In this document: piece after piece, positions 13,080-25,903 of the stretch
How the letters are laid out: the number at the start of each line of letters is the position of its first letter
Position numbering within the stretch: position 1 is the stretch's first letter
Assembly (NCBI RefSeq): GCF_030272615.1
Contig: NC_081415.1
Location: forward strand, 366,551,667 to 366,615,666
DNA: 64,000 bases
Source: Cryptomeria japonica
Taxonomy: Eukaryota > Streptophyta > Pinopsida > Cupressales > Cupressaceae
Direction of reading: 5' to 3'
Notes under the pieces: model-generated
The model's input: the letters and a program-made list of their open reading frames with translations, nothing else
The model's database searches: none
What the model was told of the DNA's origin: nothing
Made by a program: the position numbers and the translations under genes

Positions 13080-14160
13080 AAATGTGGGTTACTACACCAA
13101 GACAAAGGATTTAATCTATATGAGCACAAAATTGAGCTAAATGGATGCAAGATTAAGCTAGATATGTAATATTAAGATAGATATGCAATATTAAACTATG
13201 AATGATTAAACTAAATATGCAAAAAGCTAAGATGCAATAATCTCAAAGCAAAATATTGTCAATGACTCTAGCGAAAAAACTGTATAATAACAATAAAACT
13301 CCAGGGTGTCTTGAATGATAGATGAAAGGTTCAATTTATAGAGAATCCAAAGACAGACCAATGGTCAAGATCAATTAATGATGAGCAATTGAGATTCCTC
13401 AAGAAAAAGCACAATCCAGGGGAATTGAAATAATTGGATACTTTGATTCAATTTCAGAGAAGATTAGATTGAGTTAATCTTGAGATAAATTCCAATTAAA
13501 GCTTGATTGAATGCATTGAGATTATAAGTTCAAGTTTGCATTGGAGATAAAATTAGTTGATTCCATGCACTTGAGATAAAATTAGTTAATTCCATGCACA
13601 TTCCTCTTATTTGATCAAGATTTTTATTAGAAAAAGCCTTTTCAATGCAACTAAACTTCTTTCCTCAAAATTTTCTTTGACTTTTAATCTTAGAGAAAAT
13701 GATTTATTCATTTTGATTGTTTTTCTTGTCTAAGATTTCTCAAGTTATCTCAATTTCAGAAAAAGAAATTTCTCAAGTTGATTTCTTTTCTCAATTTAAT
13801 TCCTTTTTGTTTTTCAAATTAATTCCTTTTTTAAATTAATTCATTTTTTATTATTAATTCATTTGTTTAAATTAATTCTTTTTTGATAATTTAATGGCAA
13901 AATTATTTATTAATTAAATATGCTAGGATATTTAATTAAATAAATAAGATAATTGATTAAAATGATTTACTTGAAATGATTAATTAATTAGATAAACATT
14001 TAATTAATATGGAATGATTTATTTGCCATGTGACATTGTTGATTTAGAAATTAATTAATTAGGTGCTCAAGATTAATTTAATTGCCTTTGGTTAGGACCT
14101 TGGTGATGTAGTCAAGATTAGGGGCTCATGGTTTAGATGACCATTTTTTAGGGTATTACA
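13080..14160 (+). repeat. AT-rich LTR-like stretch, possible solo LTR
   Basis: The stretch is rich in TTAATT and TAATTAAAT blocks and ends GGGTATTACA. It shares a context of the form TTCAATTTATAGA-AAT (near 13330) with CTCAATTTATAGATAAT (near 35565) in the clearer AT-rich LTR element at 35303. The start and target duplication were not found, so the limits are approximate. Confidence 0.3.
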
Positions 14161-15354
14161 ACTAGCCAAGAGGATAGAGACCCAAATGGGGAAAAAAATT
14201 TAGTCCAAGATAGAGGGCACAAATACAAAAAATGACAAAACAAGGCAACGAGTGCAAAGATAGAGAAATTGCCAGTTTAGTATGAGAGAATATGAGTGCT
14301 AAAAATAGAGCCAATCAGGTATCTAAAGGGGAAATTTTATTTTTCGGTGAGAAAGAAGATGTGGGCTAAAGGTAGAGACAATAATGAACTACAAACATAA
14401 ATATTCAATCAAAGGGAACATTATTGAATGTAAAAAATGATTGGAGGAATCTTTTTTTCAGATTTTCTAGATTTCTTAGGTGTCTCCATCAGGATCAAAG
14501 TGCAGATTGAAAGCATAAATGAGGAGAAAAGTGAAGATTTTTCGGAATTTAAAATTCAAAAACAAAGAGGACATGTGTCAATTGCAGAACTCACTCTAGG
14601 GTTTCTTCTAGGAATCTCTTCTTTGTATCTAGTTTGCTTTTCTCCTCATTCAAAAAAAAATTGATGTAATTTTTAAAAACATTCTAGAAGCAAGTCTTCC
14701 ATGTACAGTTTGAAAATAGTGCAGATTAGAGTTATTTTATTTCATCTTGTAGATGTGTTATGCCTTTGAATAGCTTATAATCAGTGTGATAGCAATTTTT
14801 ATGAGTTTTTAGAGTTGTCTCCTATATGTACTGCTATCATTTTATGAAATAAAAGATCAAGGATCATTTATTTTGTCTTAGCAAGTTCTAGTGCTGTCTT
14901 ATTTTTAGTGTCTCTTCAAGGAAGAGATTAAATTGCTTATGATAAGATGAGGAGTGATGTTGTGTACATGCAAGGTCTTCAAGTATGGTTGTAGTGAAGC
15001 TCTAATATAGAGTATTAATATAATGCATTAATTCTTGGAACTCACTAGGTATATGTTGCATTATTTGGGTTTAATGTCTATTTGTTATAGGTTGACTATG
15101 TTGCCCTAAGGAAAGCACTGGTCATGGTGTTTGCACCCAATTTTTAGAATCGTTATCTTATTCTCAATATCATTTCATTTCTTCTTGTAGGAGTAGTTTT
15201 AGCATAGAAATCAATCCCAATAGTTGCATTAATGATAATAAACTAAGGTTGTAGCCAAAACTAGGAGTTTATTTATCTTTCCTTGATATATTTTCATTGG
15301 GATAATCTGTTGTAGCATACAATGTCTGAGCATAAAGTTGTTGCGGGTCATTTA

Positions 15355-15518
15355 GACATTGTTTAGGGAAACCCACCTTGGTTTTGCAAAGCCTAAAGTG
15401 TAGGAGATCTCAGTCTTGTGATTGAATCTCATTCATTGGCTAAATCCTTTTCTGAGTCTGTAGATAAGTTAGTGGCTATTCCTTTAGGAATTAGAATCTA
15501 TTGATTTGGGAACCAACA
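15355..15518 (+). repeat. Dispersed repeat, possible LTR 3' end (copy 2)
   Basis: Related to 835-1022 through a block around CCTTGGTTTTGCAAAGCC and an ACCAACA end at 15518. No primer site follows. Confidence 0.35.
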
Positions 15519-15879
15519 AATTGACAACTTTGTTGAGAATAAGTTATAAATTCATTTGGAAACAGTCAGCAAAATGAGGAATCTGAACTTTTGTTTAAGA
15601 TATTAAGTGATTTTCAGCCTAGAAGGTGTCTTGGAGCATCTTTTGTGAAGAAATTTGAAGTGACTCTATTGTTGGAGAACTAAGAATACTAACTATTGTT
15701 GGAGAACTCAAAATATTAATTGCTATTGGAGAACTCAAAATACTAAATTATTTTGAATAGCTTTCTGTTGTTCAAAGATTGTTCATCTGCAAGGAGGTGG
15801 TGACTCTGTCAAAGACCCTAATGAAGAGATGATGCAAGATCCAGACCTTTGAAGTTTTCAAAAAAAAAAAAGTGTGTAG

Positions 15880-16817
15880 TGTTGGAATCCAAGAACACTG
15901 AGAGGGGGGGGGGGGGGGGGGTGAATCAATGTTCTACCGAAATGGTCAATTTTTGCCTTATTAAAATATGAATATACCAACCGGTATACCGGTACATATA
16001 GAATTGAAATAAGTAAAGTAATCAATAAGCCAATCACACAAATGAATACCATAACACACAAAATTATACATGTAAAACCTCAAAGAGGAAAAACCACGGT
16101 GGGATTTGTGACCCACAATATCAGTCCACTGGCCATATGAAGAGATATTACAAAATATAGGGGCATGCACTTGCAAGAAGGCTTACTGCCTAGAGCACAC
16201 TGCTCAATCACAAAAGGAACCTCACTGACTACATACAAATCTAGAATACAATCCGAAGAAATGATTAAACTACAATGATAGCATCTTCTATGCCTGAATA
16301 TAGTTATGGTTAAGCTTTGTCTCTTTCGGTCTGAAACCCTAAACCCTTTACCGGAATACCCCTTTACAAAATTATCCTTACATACATGATCTCTCTCATA
16401 TATTTTGCATCTCCTTCATTATTTCCTTCCTAATACATATTACAAAATGATCTAATCAACTGATCTATATAACCTTTATAATACATCATGTCTTATGTCA
16501 GATTACAAAGATAATTACAGTATGAATATACATGTCGGCTAGATAACATAAATACATGAATATCAAAAATAATTGCCAATGTTGGATCTCCAAATGATGT
16601 CGGCCTCCAATACCAATAACCTGAATGTGAACCATGTCAGTTTATATTACCGATAATCAAAGAAATCCATCCAACCTGTCGGTGCTGGTGTCGGTGAAGT
16701 ATCTGTGAAGTGCCTGTCGCTACACAATTGACCCAAAATATGAAGTCAAAACATGTTGCTATGTTGCCATCAATGACAACATATTGAAACCAACCAATTG
16801 AGTGTCAATTTCCAACA
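15880..16817 (-). repeat. Element B 3' LTR
   Basis: Read on the plus strand it begins TGTTGGAATCC and ends TTCCAACA. Near its plus-strand start is a run of 18 G (15904-15921), the minus-strand equivalent of the C tract in element A. TATA and CCACGGTGGGATTTG motifs of the family are recognisable. Confidence 0.88.
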
Positions 16818-17050
16818 ATATCCCCCCTCAGAATTGATGGAAATACTCATGTGAAAAATTATCATGGTTTCCATCTGTCAGTTTCATCCTAAGCCTGCTC
16901 CTCCTGAGCTAAATATCCATCAATACAAAATACTCCATACCTCCATATCTCTTGAATATTTTTCACCTATACTCCCCCTAATGTGTACAACTCCCTTTTT
17001 TTATTTTTCACATCAATATCTCTCCCCCTTTGACATCAATGCCATAAAAA
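16818..17050 (-). other. Polypurine tracts before element B 3' LTR
   Basis: On the minus strand purine-rich tracts read AAAGGGGGAG near 17030 (after GATGTC), a shorter AGGGGGAG near 16975, and GAGGGGGGATA next to the LTR (about 16818-16829). The multiple-tract arrangement matches element A and copia element C. Confidence 0.6.
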
Positions 17051-17121
17051 ATACCAAAAAGTACCCAAAAAAATTGGGACGAAGAATGAAAGACTGTATA
17101 ATGAATATGTCCCAAAATACC

Positions 17122-20100
17122 TTACCGAAGTTGAATACACTTGAAATTTTCCAGATAAGCCTTCTCCAAAAGCTCTAAATAGGTATCCCAACCAGATTTG
17201 AAAGTGTCGGAAATAGATACAAGTCCATTTAGCATTTGGGCATACAACTCTTTCTCATTTAGCTCTGTCGGTGTGGGCTTACCAACCATATCTATACACT
17301 CCTTATGTACACTTAATGAATCCAACTGGGGACTCACCAATCCTCTAAGACTTCTAGCTCTCCTTATGATTTTATCATTTTCCTTCTCAAGAGCAAAAAC
17401 TTGGGCCTCCAAAACCAAAATCTGATCATCAATAGATGTAGTTAAAGAATTCAATCCATCAAAATAATTGGCTATACCTACATTCTCCTCTTGAATATCC
17501 TTAATCCTTTTATCTGTCTCGTTTATGAGTAAACTTGTATTACAACATACTCTATCGATATTAGTACAAATCCTTAATGCATTATTTATCAACTTCAACT
17601 TATCATTAATCTCCTTCCTCTCAGACTCAATCATTTGACCAAATGTAGCTCTCTTTACCTATGTGAACCTCTCCAGTGCTTGTCGGTTTGATATTTGCTG
17701 CAAAGACTAAAAATCCTTTGAATTGTGCTCTGTGATTGTCTCAAGCTTGCCAGATGGGCTTGCTTCATTGTCAAACTTGCACTCTAAGACAAGTCTATAC
17801 AAAACAATGATAGACTAATCAATAACCCCTTTATCCATAGATCATTCCTTCATCAGTTTCTATGCAACCATCATCATGAGTTTAATAGAACTCATCTCGG
17901 TTATGCTTTTATTTTCAACCTGTGAGGTGTCAATTGACAATAATGATGGACTCACTACTAGTTCCCTGTCGGATTCCCCTTTCTTCTCCTCTAATGGTTT
18001 AACTTTTATATCTTCCACACTTACACTGGTGGCTTCACCACTTGATGCAGTCTCAGTAACTGTCAGTTCCTCCCTAGGAACTTTAACCACATCCTGTACA
18101 TTTAGATCCGGAGCACTGTTGTCCTCAACATTAGTAACCTGTACACTTGCAACCTTTACACTCTTTGTATCTAATGGTATCTCAATGTTTTCCTATACAT
18201 TTGTATCTACCGGGGAATCAATATCCACTATCTTACATTTTTTCAAAATTGAGGGTGAAGTACCCATTATACCTTTACCTTTCCCTTCAACTGGGATGTT
18301 TGCAATATCTTTCTTTGGTTCTGATGAAGTATAAAAACCATGGTTATCTTCAAAGAACTTAACCCATGCCTTGTGTGTCTCCTTGATTATCTCATTGACC
18401 CTACCTAACATAAGACTGATTATTATATGCTTGTTGTTAAAGATTTTCCTCTCTGCAACCTCAAGTGTCTTGTCCATCTCCTCTGGAACAATAGAAACAC
18501 AAACAGATAACAACTCTTGGATCTTTATATGTATGTCCTCTTTGATTGTTGATAGTCTTCTAGCATCTAACATTTCATACAACTATGTCGATATTTGGTC
18601 TTCAATTTCTAACAAGGCTTTCTTATAAGTATCCAAATACAACAAAATTGCTTCCTCTACTTCTCTTTGTTCATCATTATCTAAATGCTCATAATAAAAT
18701 TGTACGGTCTTTAACATACCATCTTTAGTAATTTCATCAACTAACTCTGCACAAGTCTTTGGTGGAATAATAGTTACATTACCAGATTCAATTGCAAGAT
18801 CAATGTCATCCTTCTTCTTTCTCCTTCCAGTACTGGATGGGGCTGAAGGTGTTTCTTTTGGTGCTCTTTTATGTGTTGGTACCCTGATAGTAACTTTCCT
18901 AACCGGTTGCTTCTTAGCTTCTACTATAGTTTCTTTAGTTTTCTTCCTCAATACCCTTTTCAATGCCAAGGGTGTATCATCATCAAATGCAGATTCAACT
19001 ACAATAGGTTCAATGAATATTTCTAGTTTTTTTCTCTTTTGGCCTTTATCCAAAACAACATCAATCAATGCTTTGATGTCCTGTGAAACCTTTTCAATAA
19101 AATTACTTAACTTTCCCTCCTGCTTCTCTCTCTTCTTCCGGTTGAACCCAGTTTCAACCTCTTGCTTCTTCTGCTTCGCAGTGCCAAATGTTTTTATAGT
19201 TTCATCAACAGGTGCCTCAATTAGTATTTGTGCATAAGCATCAAGAATCTGTGCATCAACTTCATAACCCATTTCCTCAATCCAAATCTTCCAGGGCCTT
19301 ACAACTTCCATCAAAGTTTCATCTTTCTTGACCATGAAGCATATCTCATTTGAGTACTTCTCAACAACGTGCTTTGGAATCCTCATCCTAGAATTCATAG
19401 CCTTTTGAAATGCTTTAAAGTAACCCCACACCTTTTCATCTCTCTGACTACCCAATTTGGCAATTAACTATTTTAGTTGCCTCCCTACTAGGATATCGAA
19501 TGCCCATTTTCTCTTCCCAAAACTAGGTCTCATTGATAAAAAATAGCATTAAACAGACAATTAGGTTACCATACCAGAGTGTTCCTTTCTTTTCTCCTTT
19601 GATTTTTCCTATATTAATCAACAAATCATCCAACATCCAACCGCACAGATCTAACTTCTCATTCTCCCTCATCATTTAATGAGCTGCATAAATGTAGGAG
19701 CTAGATACAGAATTCAAATGGTTTGAGTTACCTTGTAACCGATGACCATGCTTCTGATTCTGATATCTTTGTCGGTGATAGTACTAATCTTCATTGATCA
19801 CTTGTTTGATGTTGCGTCGGTGATCTTGTTGACCTGATCATTTGAAAATTTCTTCTCGAGACATTGTCGGTAAATTGGTGATTGCCTTGATGGCCTCCTT
19901 CAAAATTTTATATGGTCTATCCAACCAAATAAACTCTCCATGCACTTTTCTCAAAACATACCTAACAATCTCATCTTTAAATTCTAGAATATCCAGAATG
20001 TCGGTAAACCCTAAATCCACAATATGCTCATATTCGGGCTGAATCTTTCTAGAATCTCCCATTAACCCATTCATGTACATTCTCTTAATATAAGTCATTC

Positions 20101-20305
20101 CCAAATCCTCAATATGACAGTCAATGTAGGCTCTTACATCTTCAACATACACGACTCCTTCCGAGACACAGGAAAAAGCGCCAACCGAATCATCTAGGGT
20201 AGAAACATGCAGATATTGCTTGAAAATTGACCTGGGATGGTCCTTGACCTCAACTACAGTAGGATTTGCAATAAACATAGGTAAATATGATGATCCTGCT
20301 TCCAT
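17122..20305 (-). pseudogene. Element B second gene, unknown function, broken
   Basis: Starts at ATG 20305 (MEAGSSYLP) and runs to about 17122. The order matches element A: N-terminal block with YVEDVRAYI and HGEFIWLDRP (20305-19838), a region with KIWIEEMGYEVDA and many Lys/Arg clusters (19455-18583, the longest open part at 290 codons), a segment around EEMDKTLEVAERK (18582-18193), an acidic/serine-rich part (18090-17860), and a C-terminal coiled coil ending near GKPTPTELNEKE (17634-17122). Frames change at least three times and stops occur between segments. Agreement with element A in otherwise unrelated frames shows a real ancestral protein of roughly 1,000 residues. The function is not recognised. 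Confidence 0.65.
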
Positions 20306-20751
20306 TATTGAAGATAAATACTTGTGAATAGCTGTCAGTGAAAAACCCTAAAGAACTCTTCCTATCGCTGGTGAAATCGCTCAAGATGATATCGATCATA
20401 CTGAATCACCTTAGACTTCCTCTAAATTGCTCTGAATGAAAAGTGATCATAAATGAAGTGAATTCAACCTTTTAACCTCCAAGAAACCCTAATATGTCAT
20501 TGATATATATGACTTCTTGTGGAAGATATGAGATCTTGATCAAACATCTGCATGCTGGATAAGCATCTCCAAAGTCTAGAACATCTTCCAGAACCTCTTC
20601 CCAGGGGATATGCAACATCTTCATGAATTTTTCCTACCCCTAAGGCATCTACCTTAGTTACTGGATGAGCTTTTTGCCAGTGTAGGAGAAACCTCCTTTG
20701 TCGGTTGAGTAACCAGTGCATTTCCATCTATTGATTGTTATTCTGACTTCC

Positions 20752-21773
20752 TCACCCATCTCTGGGTATTATCTTGCCGAATTTTATTAACCTTTTCTTT
20801 TCCTTTCTCATTTGATCCTTCATTACCAACTGGTGTATTTCTGCTTCTACAAAACTTTGCAATATGTCCAACCTCATTACATGCATAACATGTAACATTG
20901 TTTTTTGAATTGATTTGCTAAAACTGGTGTAATTACTTGACCTACACTGCTTAGCCATATGTCCAAATTTTCCACATGCATATAATTTAACATTCATTCT
21001 GCAATCTTCTATCTTATGACCATACTTATTACTTTTAGAACATTGACCGAGAGCAGAATCGGGGTTCTGATTTTCTCTATTTCTAAATTGCCTATCCATG
21101 TGACCAAATTTATTACAAACAAAGCATCTACCATTAAATTTATAAGCATTAAACTTCCTTACTGGTGCCTTATGGTTTTGATCTTCATTTGTTGTATCAG
21201 AACTTTGTCCTTGTTCAAATCCAAGTCCACTAGAATCTCCATTCTGCCTTTGTCTCTTCAACAACTCATCTATTTGTGTTGAACTAATATTGAATTTTTC
21301 TTTATACTCACTTGCAATAGCAGATCATCTCTTAGAATTATCATTTGTCTCTCAAGCTCTTGCTCATTACTCTGGGATTGCACTAAATCGGTTCTCAACA
21401 TATCATTCTCATGAACCAACCTTCCACATTCTTCAAATTTGTTCTTCAGAGATACATCAAGATTTTCTTCCTTTTTCTTACAGTCTTCAATCTCCTTAGA
21501 CATCCTCATAGTTATAGCTTGCATTTCATTCCTCGTGACCATGTTTTCCTGACTTAGCTTCAAACATCTCTCATTAAGTGCATCTTTCTCATCATTATCC
21601 TTATTTTGCAAAAGTTCCTTCCTCCTAGCCTGAACAGATGACAACCTCTCCTATAGGACAAGAATGAATTCCTGAGAGGAATTCAATTCATCTTGTAGCT
21701 TTAAGTTCTTCATCCTTTCAACATCATAATCTTCAAGTGCCACCTCAAGTTGCTTCTCCAAACTCATATCCAT
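20752..21773 (-). pseudogene. Element B gag-like gene: coiled coil plus zinc knuckles, broken
   Basis: Starts at ATG 21773. A coiled coil rich in Glu, Lys and Gln (21773-21270) contains one stop near 21651 and ends in a frameshift near 21300. The knuckle region (21264-20752) has knuckle 1 with its last Cys changed to Phe (CFVCNKFGHMDRQF), knuckle 2 with its second Cys changed to Ser, knuckle 3 without its first Cys (CGKFGHMAKQC), and knuckle 4 lost to a shift. The damaged residues differ from those in element A, so the ancestor can be inferred to have had four complete CX2CX4HX4C knuckles, except that knuckle 3 lacks its first Cys in both copies. Confidence 0.75.
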
Positions 21774-21828
21774 GGATTCCGGATTCAGGATCTTCCTCAA
21801 GCTGTTAAACTTCCTCTGAGACACAAGG

Positions 21829-21839
21829 CTAAAATACCA
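21829..21839 (-). other. Degraded primer binding site of element B
   Basis: The minus strand reads TGGTATTTTAG, two bases inside the 5' LTR, against TGGTATCAGAG in the other elements. Position and the first six bases are kept; three central bases have changed. Confidence 0.65.
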
Positions 21840-21841
21840 AT

Positions 21842-22765
21842 TGTTGGAATCTAAGAACATTGAGAGGGGGAGTGAATCAATGTTCTACTAGAATGATCAA
21901 TTTTAACCTTATTAAAACATGCATATACCAACTGGTAATATCGATACATATAGAATTGAAAGAAGTAAAGCAACCAATAAGCCAATCACACAAATCAATA
22001 CCATAACACATAGAATTATACGTGGAAAACATCAAAGAGGAAAAACCATGTGGGATTTGTGACCCACAATATCAATCCACTAGCCATATGAAGAGATATT
22101 ACAAAATATAGGAGCTTGCACTTGTAGGAAGGCTTATAGCCTAGAGCACATTACTCAATCACAAAAGGAGCCTCACTGACTACAAACAAATCCAGACTAC
22201 AATCGGAGAAATGATTGAACTGCAATGATAGAATCTTCTATGCCTGAATATAATTTTAGTTAAGCTCTATCTCTTCCAGTCTGAAACCCTAAACCCTTTA
22301 CCGGAATACCCCTTTACATAAATATCCTCACATACATGATATCTCTCATATATTTCGCATCTCCTTCATTATTTCTTTCCTAATACATTTTACAAAATGA
22401 TCTAATCAACTGACCTATATACCCTTTATAATACACCATGCCTTATGTTGTCTTACAAAGACAATTACAGTATGAATATACATGTCAGCTAGATAACATA
22501 AATACATGAATATCAAAAATTATTATGGATGTGGGATCTCCAAATGATGTCGGCCTCCAATACCGGTAACCTGAATGTGAACCATGTCAGCCTGCATTGC
22601 CAGTAACTAAAAAAATCTATCCAACTTGTCGATGTTGGTGTTGGTGCCGGTGAAGTGTCTGTGAAGTGCCCGCCGGTACAAAAATGACCCAGAATATGAA
22701 GCCAGAACATGTTGCCATCAATGACAATATATTGAAACCAACCAATTGAGTGTCAATTGCCAACA
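21842..22765 (-). repeat. Element B 5' LTR
   Basis: On the plus strand it runs from TGTTGGAATCT to TTGCCAACA and aligns with 15880-16817. The G tract is only five bases here (about 21866-21870), against 18 in the other LTR. The TATA box is at 22414-22421 on the minus strand. Confidence 0.88.
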
Positions 22766-23065
22766 TGCAGTAGCTGCAATACTTCCAGGTATTCTCAAAA
22801 ATCTTACCAAGAATAAAGTTTTTCTGAAAAATTGTTTGTTGAAAGTTTCAGCATTAGAGAGGTTCCCTTTAGAATGATAATAACATTAAGAAAGGGAAAT
22901 TGTAGTGAGGATTTTTACATGCTTCTGGGTTATATTTTCTAAGTTTTGATTTAGGAAAAGAACTAAGCATGTTTAAATGATTTTTTTTCTTGAAAAAAGG
23001 TTTAGATTGTAGTCACAAGTGTCTTGTATTTTATTTTCAAGAAACTTGTAAGAGCACATTTGAAA

Positions 23066-24339
23066 ATGTATCAAAATATGCATCCCTACTTGGCTCCAAA
23101 TGTGAATATGTTGAGAAGTCAATCCAAGCCAAGTATTCAGAGAGATTTCATCATTCAAAGGTACAAGGATTTGAAGTTTGATGATATCTTTGGTTTCCCA
23201 AACCCCATACCACCTGAAATCAGAGATAGATTCCCAAGTTTCATGGGTTAAAAGATGAATCAATAGATAAACACTTGCAGTGGTTCAATGATTTAATGAA
23301 GGATTATGAAGTCGACCATGAGGATGTATTTATGAGATTATTTGTTTATTCTTTGAAAGAGGATGCAAGAGAGTGGTTCTCAAGTTTGTTACCACGCTCA
23401 ATCAGCTCATGGGAGGAATTTCAATTAGCTTTTAGAGAGAAGTTTTGAGAAATAATTTATGGGTCTTCTATGCTAGCGGAGTTCATGGAGATTCATATTG
23501 AGGGAAATAAACTAGTCTCAACTTTAAACCTTCTATTTGAAAAGGCATTGAAGAGAATCCCTTAAGTTATCAGACCATTTGATGAAATGGCTTTAGTAAT
23601 TTACCTTGGTGCATTTGATGGAAAAATGGGCTATAGGCTGAGAAATGAGAGTCCAGAAAGTTTCTATGAAGCCTATGAGATAGCCAAGAACATTGATAAG
23701 GTCTCTGAATTTGGGGTGAGTATGAAGATAAAGCCTGAAAGGAGAACTCCATATGCAAGTAAGCAAGGTGGTTTTGAGGTTAGTAATGACTTCTATCCTA
23801 CTACCCCAGTATGTAGATCACTCCAAAATGCCAAACATATCTCACATAGTGTAGTACTTGATCCTAGAGTTGATATAATGTACATGAATGAAGTAAGTGT
23901 GCCCCAAACAATATTTATGCCTCAAGTACCTATTCAATACTACACATTTGAATAGTTGAGTTATGTGTATGCACACAAATATGATAGTTCAAATCCAAAT
24001 GAACCTGTTGTTCCAAATCAGTTGACATACACTTATGAAAATCAAATTGAGCCTTAGGATCCTTATTAATAGTATGAATATGTCATTCATCCTGTGGTGT
24101 ATGGTCAAGCTTTGATTAATAGTGAATCAAGAATTCTTGTGAGAAATGAAGACATGGCAGTGGCAGAGACTCAGTGGTAGCCTTATAATGGTTTTGATGC
24201 AAGAAGGATGCCTAGTGGCATGGATGTCAATGGCATGATATCTCATTTGACAAATGAACAAGAAAGACATAGTGCTAATTATAGACATGCAAATATTGAA
24301 GCCCGTGATGATTTTGATTTTAATGCTTATGGATGTGAT
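23066..24339 (+). pseudogene. Decayed gag gene, first part (Retrotrans_gag type)
   Basis: Frames starting at ATG 23066 encode a gag-like protein with the typical core of the Retrotrans_gag family: HLQWFNDL, then FVYSLKEDAREWFSSL and SWEEFQLAFREKF (about 23270-23450). Gag forms the particle of LTR retrotransposons. A one-base shift lies near 23249, with stops near 23446, 23563, 23953, 24056 and 24178. The reading is cut at 24339 by copia element C and resumes in the same frame after the target duplication at 31722. The long Tyr/Asn/Asp-rich tail and lack of an adjacent protease or polymerase suggest a non-autonomous or gag-only element. Whether it belongs to the same element as the downstream palindrome array is open. 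Confidence 0.65.
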
Positions 24340-25832
24340 TGTTGGCATATGTGCAGAGCATGATGACATGATGATATTGTATGTTGTCATTGATGTCAAT
24401 ATGCTGAAGTATGAACCGGTATATTGTAGTAAGCAAACTAGTATATGTGAGAACCGGTATGATGATGTAAACCAACATATGTGAAAAAGCTGAACTGGTA
24501 TGTTGGAATGAGAACCGGTAAATGGAAGCTTTGTATCAGGGTTTCACTTGACATGACTACCGGTTGGTAGTCTCAGCTTTAGGGTTTCCAGTTGATGCAT
24601 TCCAAGTTTGTGTGATTCAACCGATGACATCTTGTGATGAGTTAGCATTGTAATGAAGATTAGATAATGTTGCCACATCAGCCTTGTGTGTGTGAAGGAT
24701 TTCCTTGAGGATCTTGCATGGAGATTGATCCTATCTACCTCAGGAATGTGTGAAGTCTCTGTAAATGGTGGAGAGCACATGATGAGTTATCAGCTTCTTG
24801 AAGTGGCAAAGAATGAATGTTGGAGAACATCTTGAGATCTATTCAAGACTGTTGTATTTGATGTAGTGTGATTAACAGTCAGGATTGAACCGACTGGATT
24901 GTAAAACCTAATTGTTTAGGGTTTAGGGTTTATGCTACCAACCTATCTGTTTCCTATAAGGTCAATGATTTTTTTTCATTTTGAAGTTGTTGGAAAATGT
25001 TATGTGTGTATCCCAGTGAGTGATACTTGATTCTTGCCAGATCAGAGAAGTGTGTTGATACCTGCAGAGTGTGATTGCAGAAGAAAATGAGCTAAAGTGG
25101 ATCTGCCTTGGCATTGAGTGTTGTTATCAGATCAATGTATTACCTATTGACTTCTAACCATTTTAGCAGTTGGAAAATCTCTTAACCAGGTAGCTTTAAT
25201 AGGCTTTTGTGTAAATCCTTTAACAGGGTGATAATTCAATGAGTTCTTCAAATCCTCTTGCGAGGTAACCTATAACAGGGTTCTAACCTTTAACCAGGTA
25301 TTTAGCCATCCCTTAACTGGGTGATCCCTAGTAGGATCGGTTCCTAGTAGAACCTATTGTAATAATTTTTAACCGGACTAGGCTCCTCACAGAGCAGACT
25401 CCAAAAGAGTTCAAAGAGTAGTTTGTGGGTATTCATCCCCACCGTGGTTTTTCCCAGTTGGGTTTCCACGTGAAAAATCAGTGTGTCATGTGTGATGCCT
25501 TTCATGTGATGGTTTAGTGTTTTATGTCAAACTGGTAAAATATGTTGAGCTAGCAGTTATTATATTTTGATGATAGATTACTTGTTTATGCATAAGGCTG
25601 AAGTGGAAATGAGGTATTAGATTGTATGGAAAGCTAAGGGTTATTGGTTTATGTCTTTCGCATTCTCACTGTGTTTTACTAGTAGTAATCTAATTTAGAC
25701 CAATGTTATTGCTTGCCAGTTAAAGTTCAGTGTGTGCAGTCAAACCGGTTCAGGGAAAGTGTTTTTGCCTATACTAATTCACTCTCGCTCTCAGTACCGG
25801 TTTGGTACTAACTGTTCATCATTTATTCATCA
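24340..25832 (+). repeat. Element C 5' LTR
   Basis: 1,493 bases. It carries two to three TTTAGGG units (24914-24931), a series of short degenerate repeats of the CCTTTAACCGGGT kind (about 25189-25382), and the motif CACCGTGGTTTTTCCC near 25440. It ends CTCTCAGTACCGGTTTGGTA, then TTCATCA. Confidence 0.92.
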
Positions 25833-25834
25833 AT

Positions 25835-25846
25835 TGGTATCAGAGC
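25835..25846 (+). other. Element C primer binding site
   Basis: TGGTATCAGAGC, two bases after the LTR: an exact match to the plant initiator tRNA-Met primer site. Confidence 0.9.
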
Positions 25847-25903
25847 ATCTTCCAGGTCCTCTATGTTGTAAGCTTATCCTCTTGAGGAAAAGATCCTACT
25901 CTA

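Larger units (their letters stand above)
8563..15879. other. 7.3 kb of old repeat-derived DNA, no gene recognised
   Basis: Short open frames on both strands (for example near 9441, 11114-11483, 11763 and 14437) show no family resemblance and look like chance. Three local features are listed separately: a GC-richer patch, an AT-rich LTR-like stretch and a dispersed repeat. Nothing else could be assigned. Confidence 0.5.
15880..22765 (-). mobile_element. Element B: second copy of the element A family
   Basis: On the minus strand the order is 5' LTR (22765-21842), degraded primer site, gag-like gene, second gene, polypurine tracts, 3' LTR (16817-15880). Flanking five bases are TGTAG (15875-15879) and TGCAG (22766-22770), a target duplication with one mismatch. 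Total length is 6,886 bases against 6,890 for element A. The genes are colinear with those of A and broken at different places, so the two insertions are independent. Elements A and B lie in opposite orientation about 7.3 kb apart. Confidence 0.9.

Noticed and set aside
14437-14664. 75-codon plus-strand frame with a hydrophobic end
   Set aside because: Short and isolated, with no recognisable motif or supporting neighbours.
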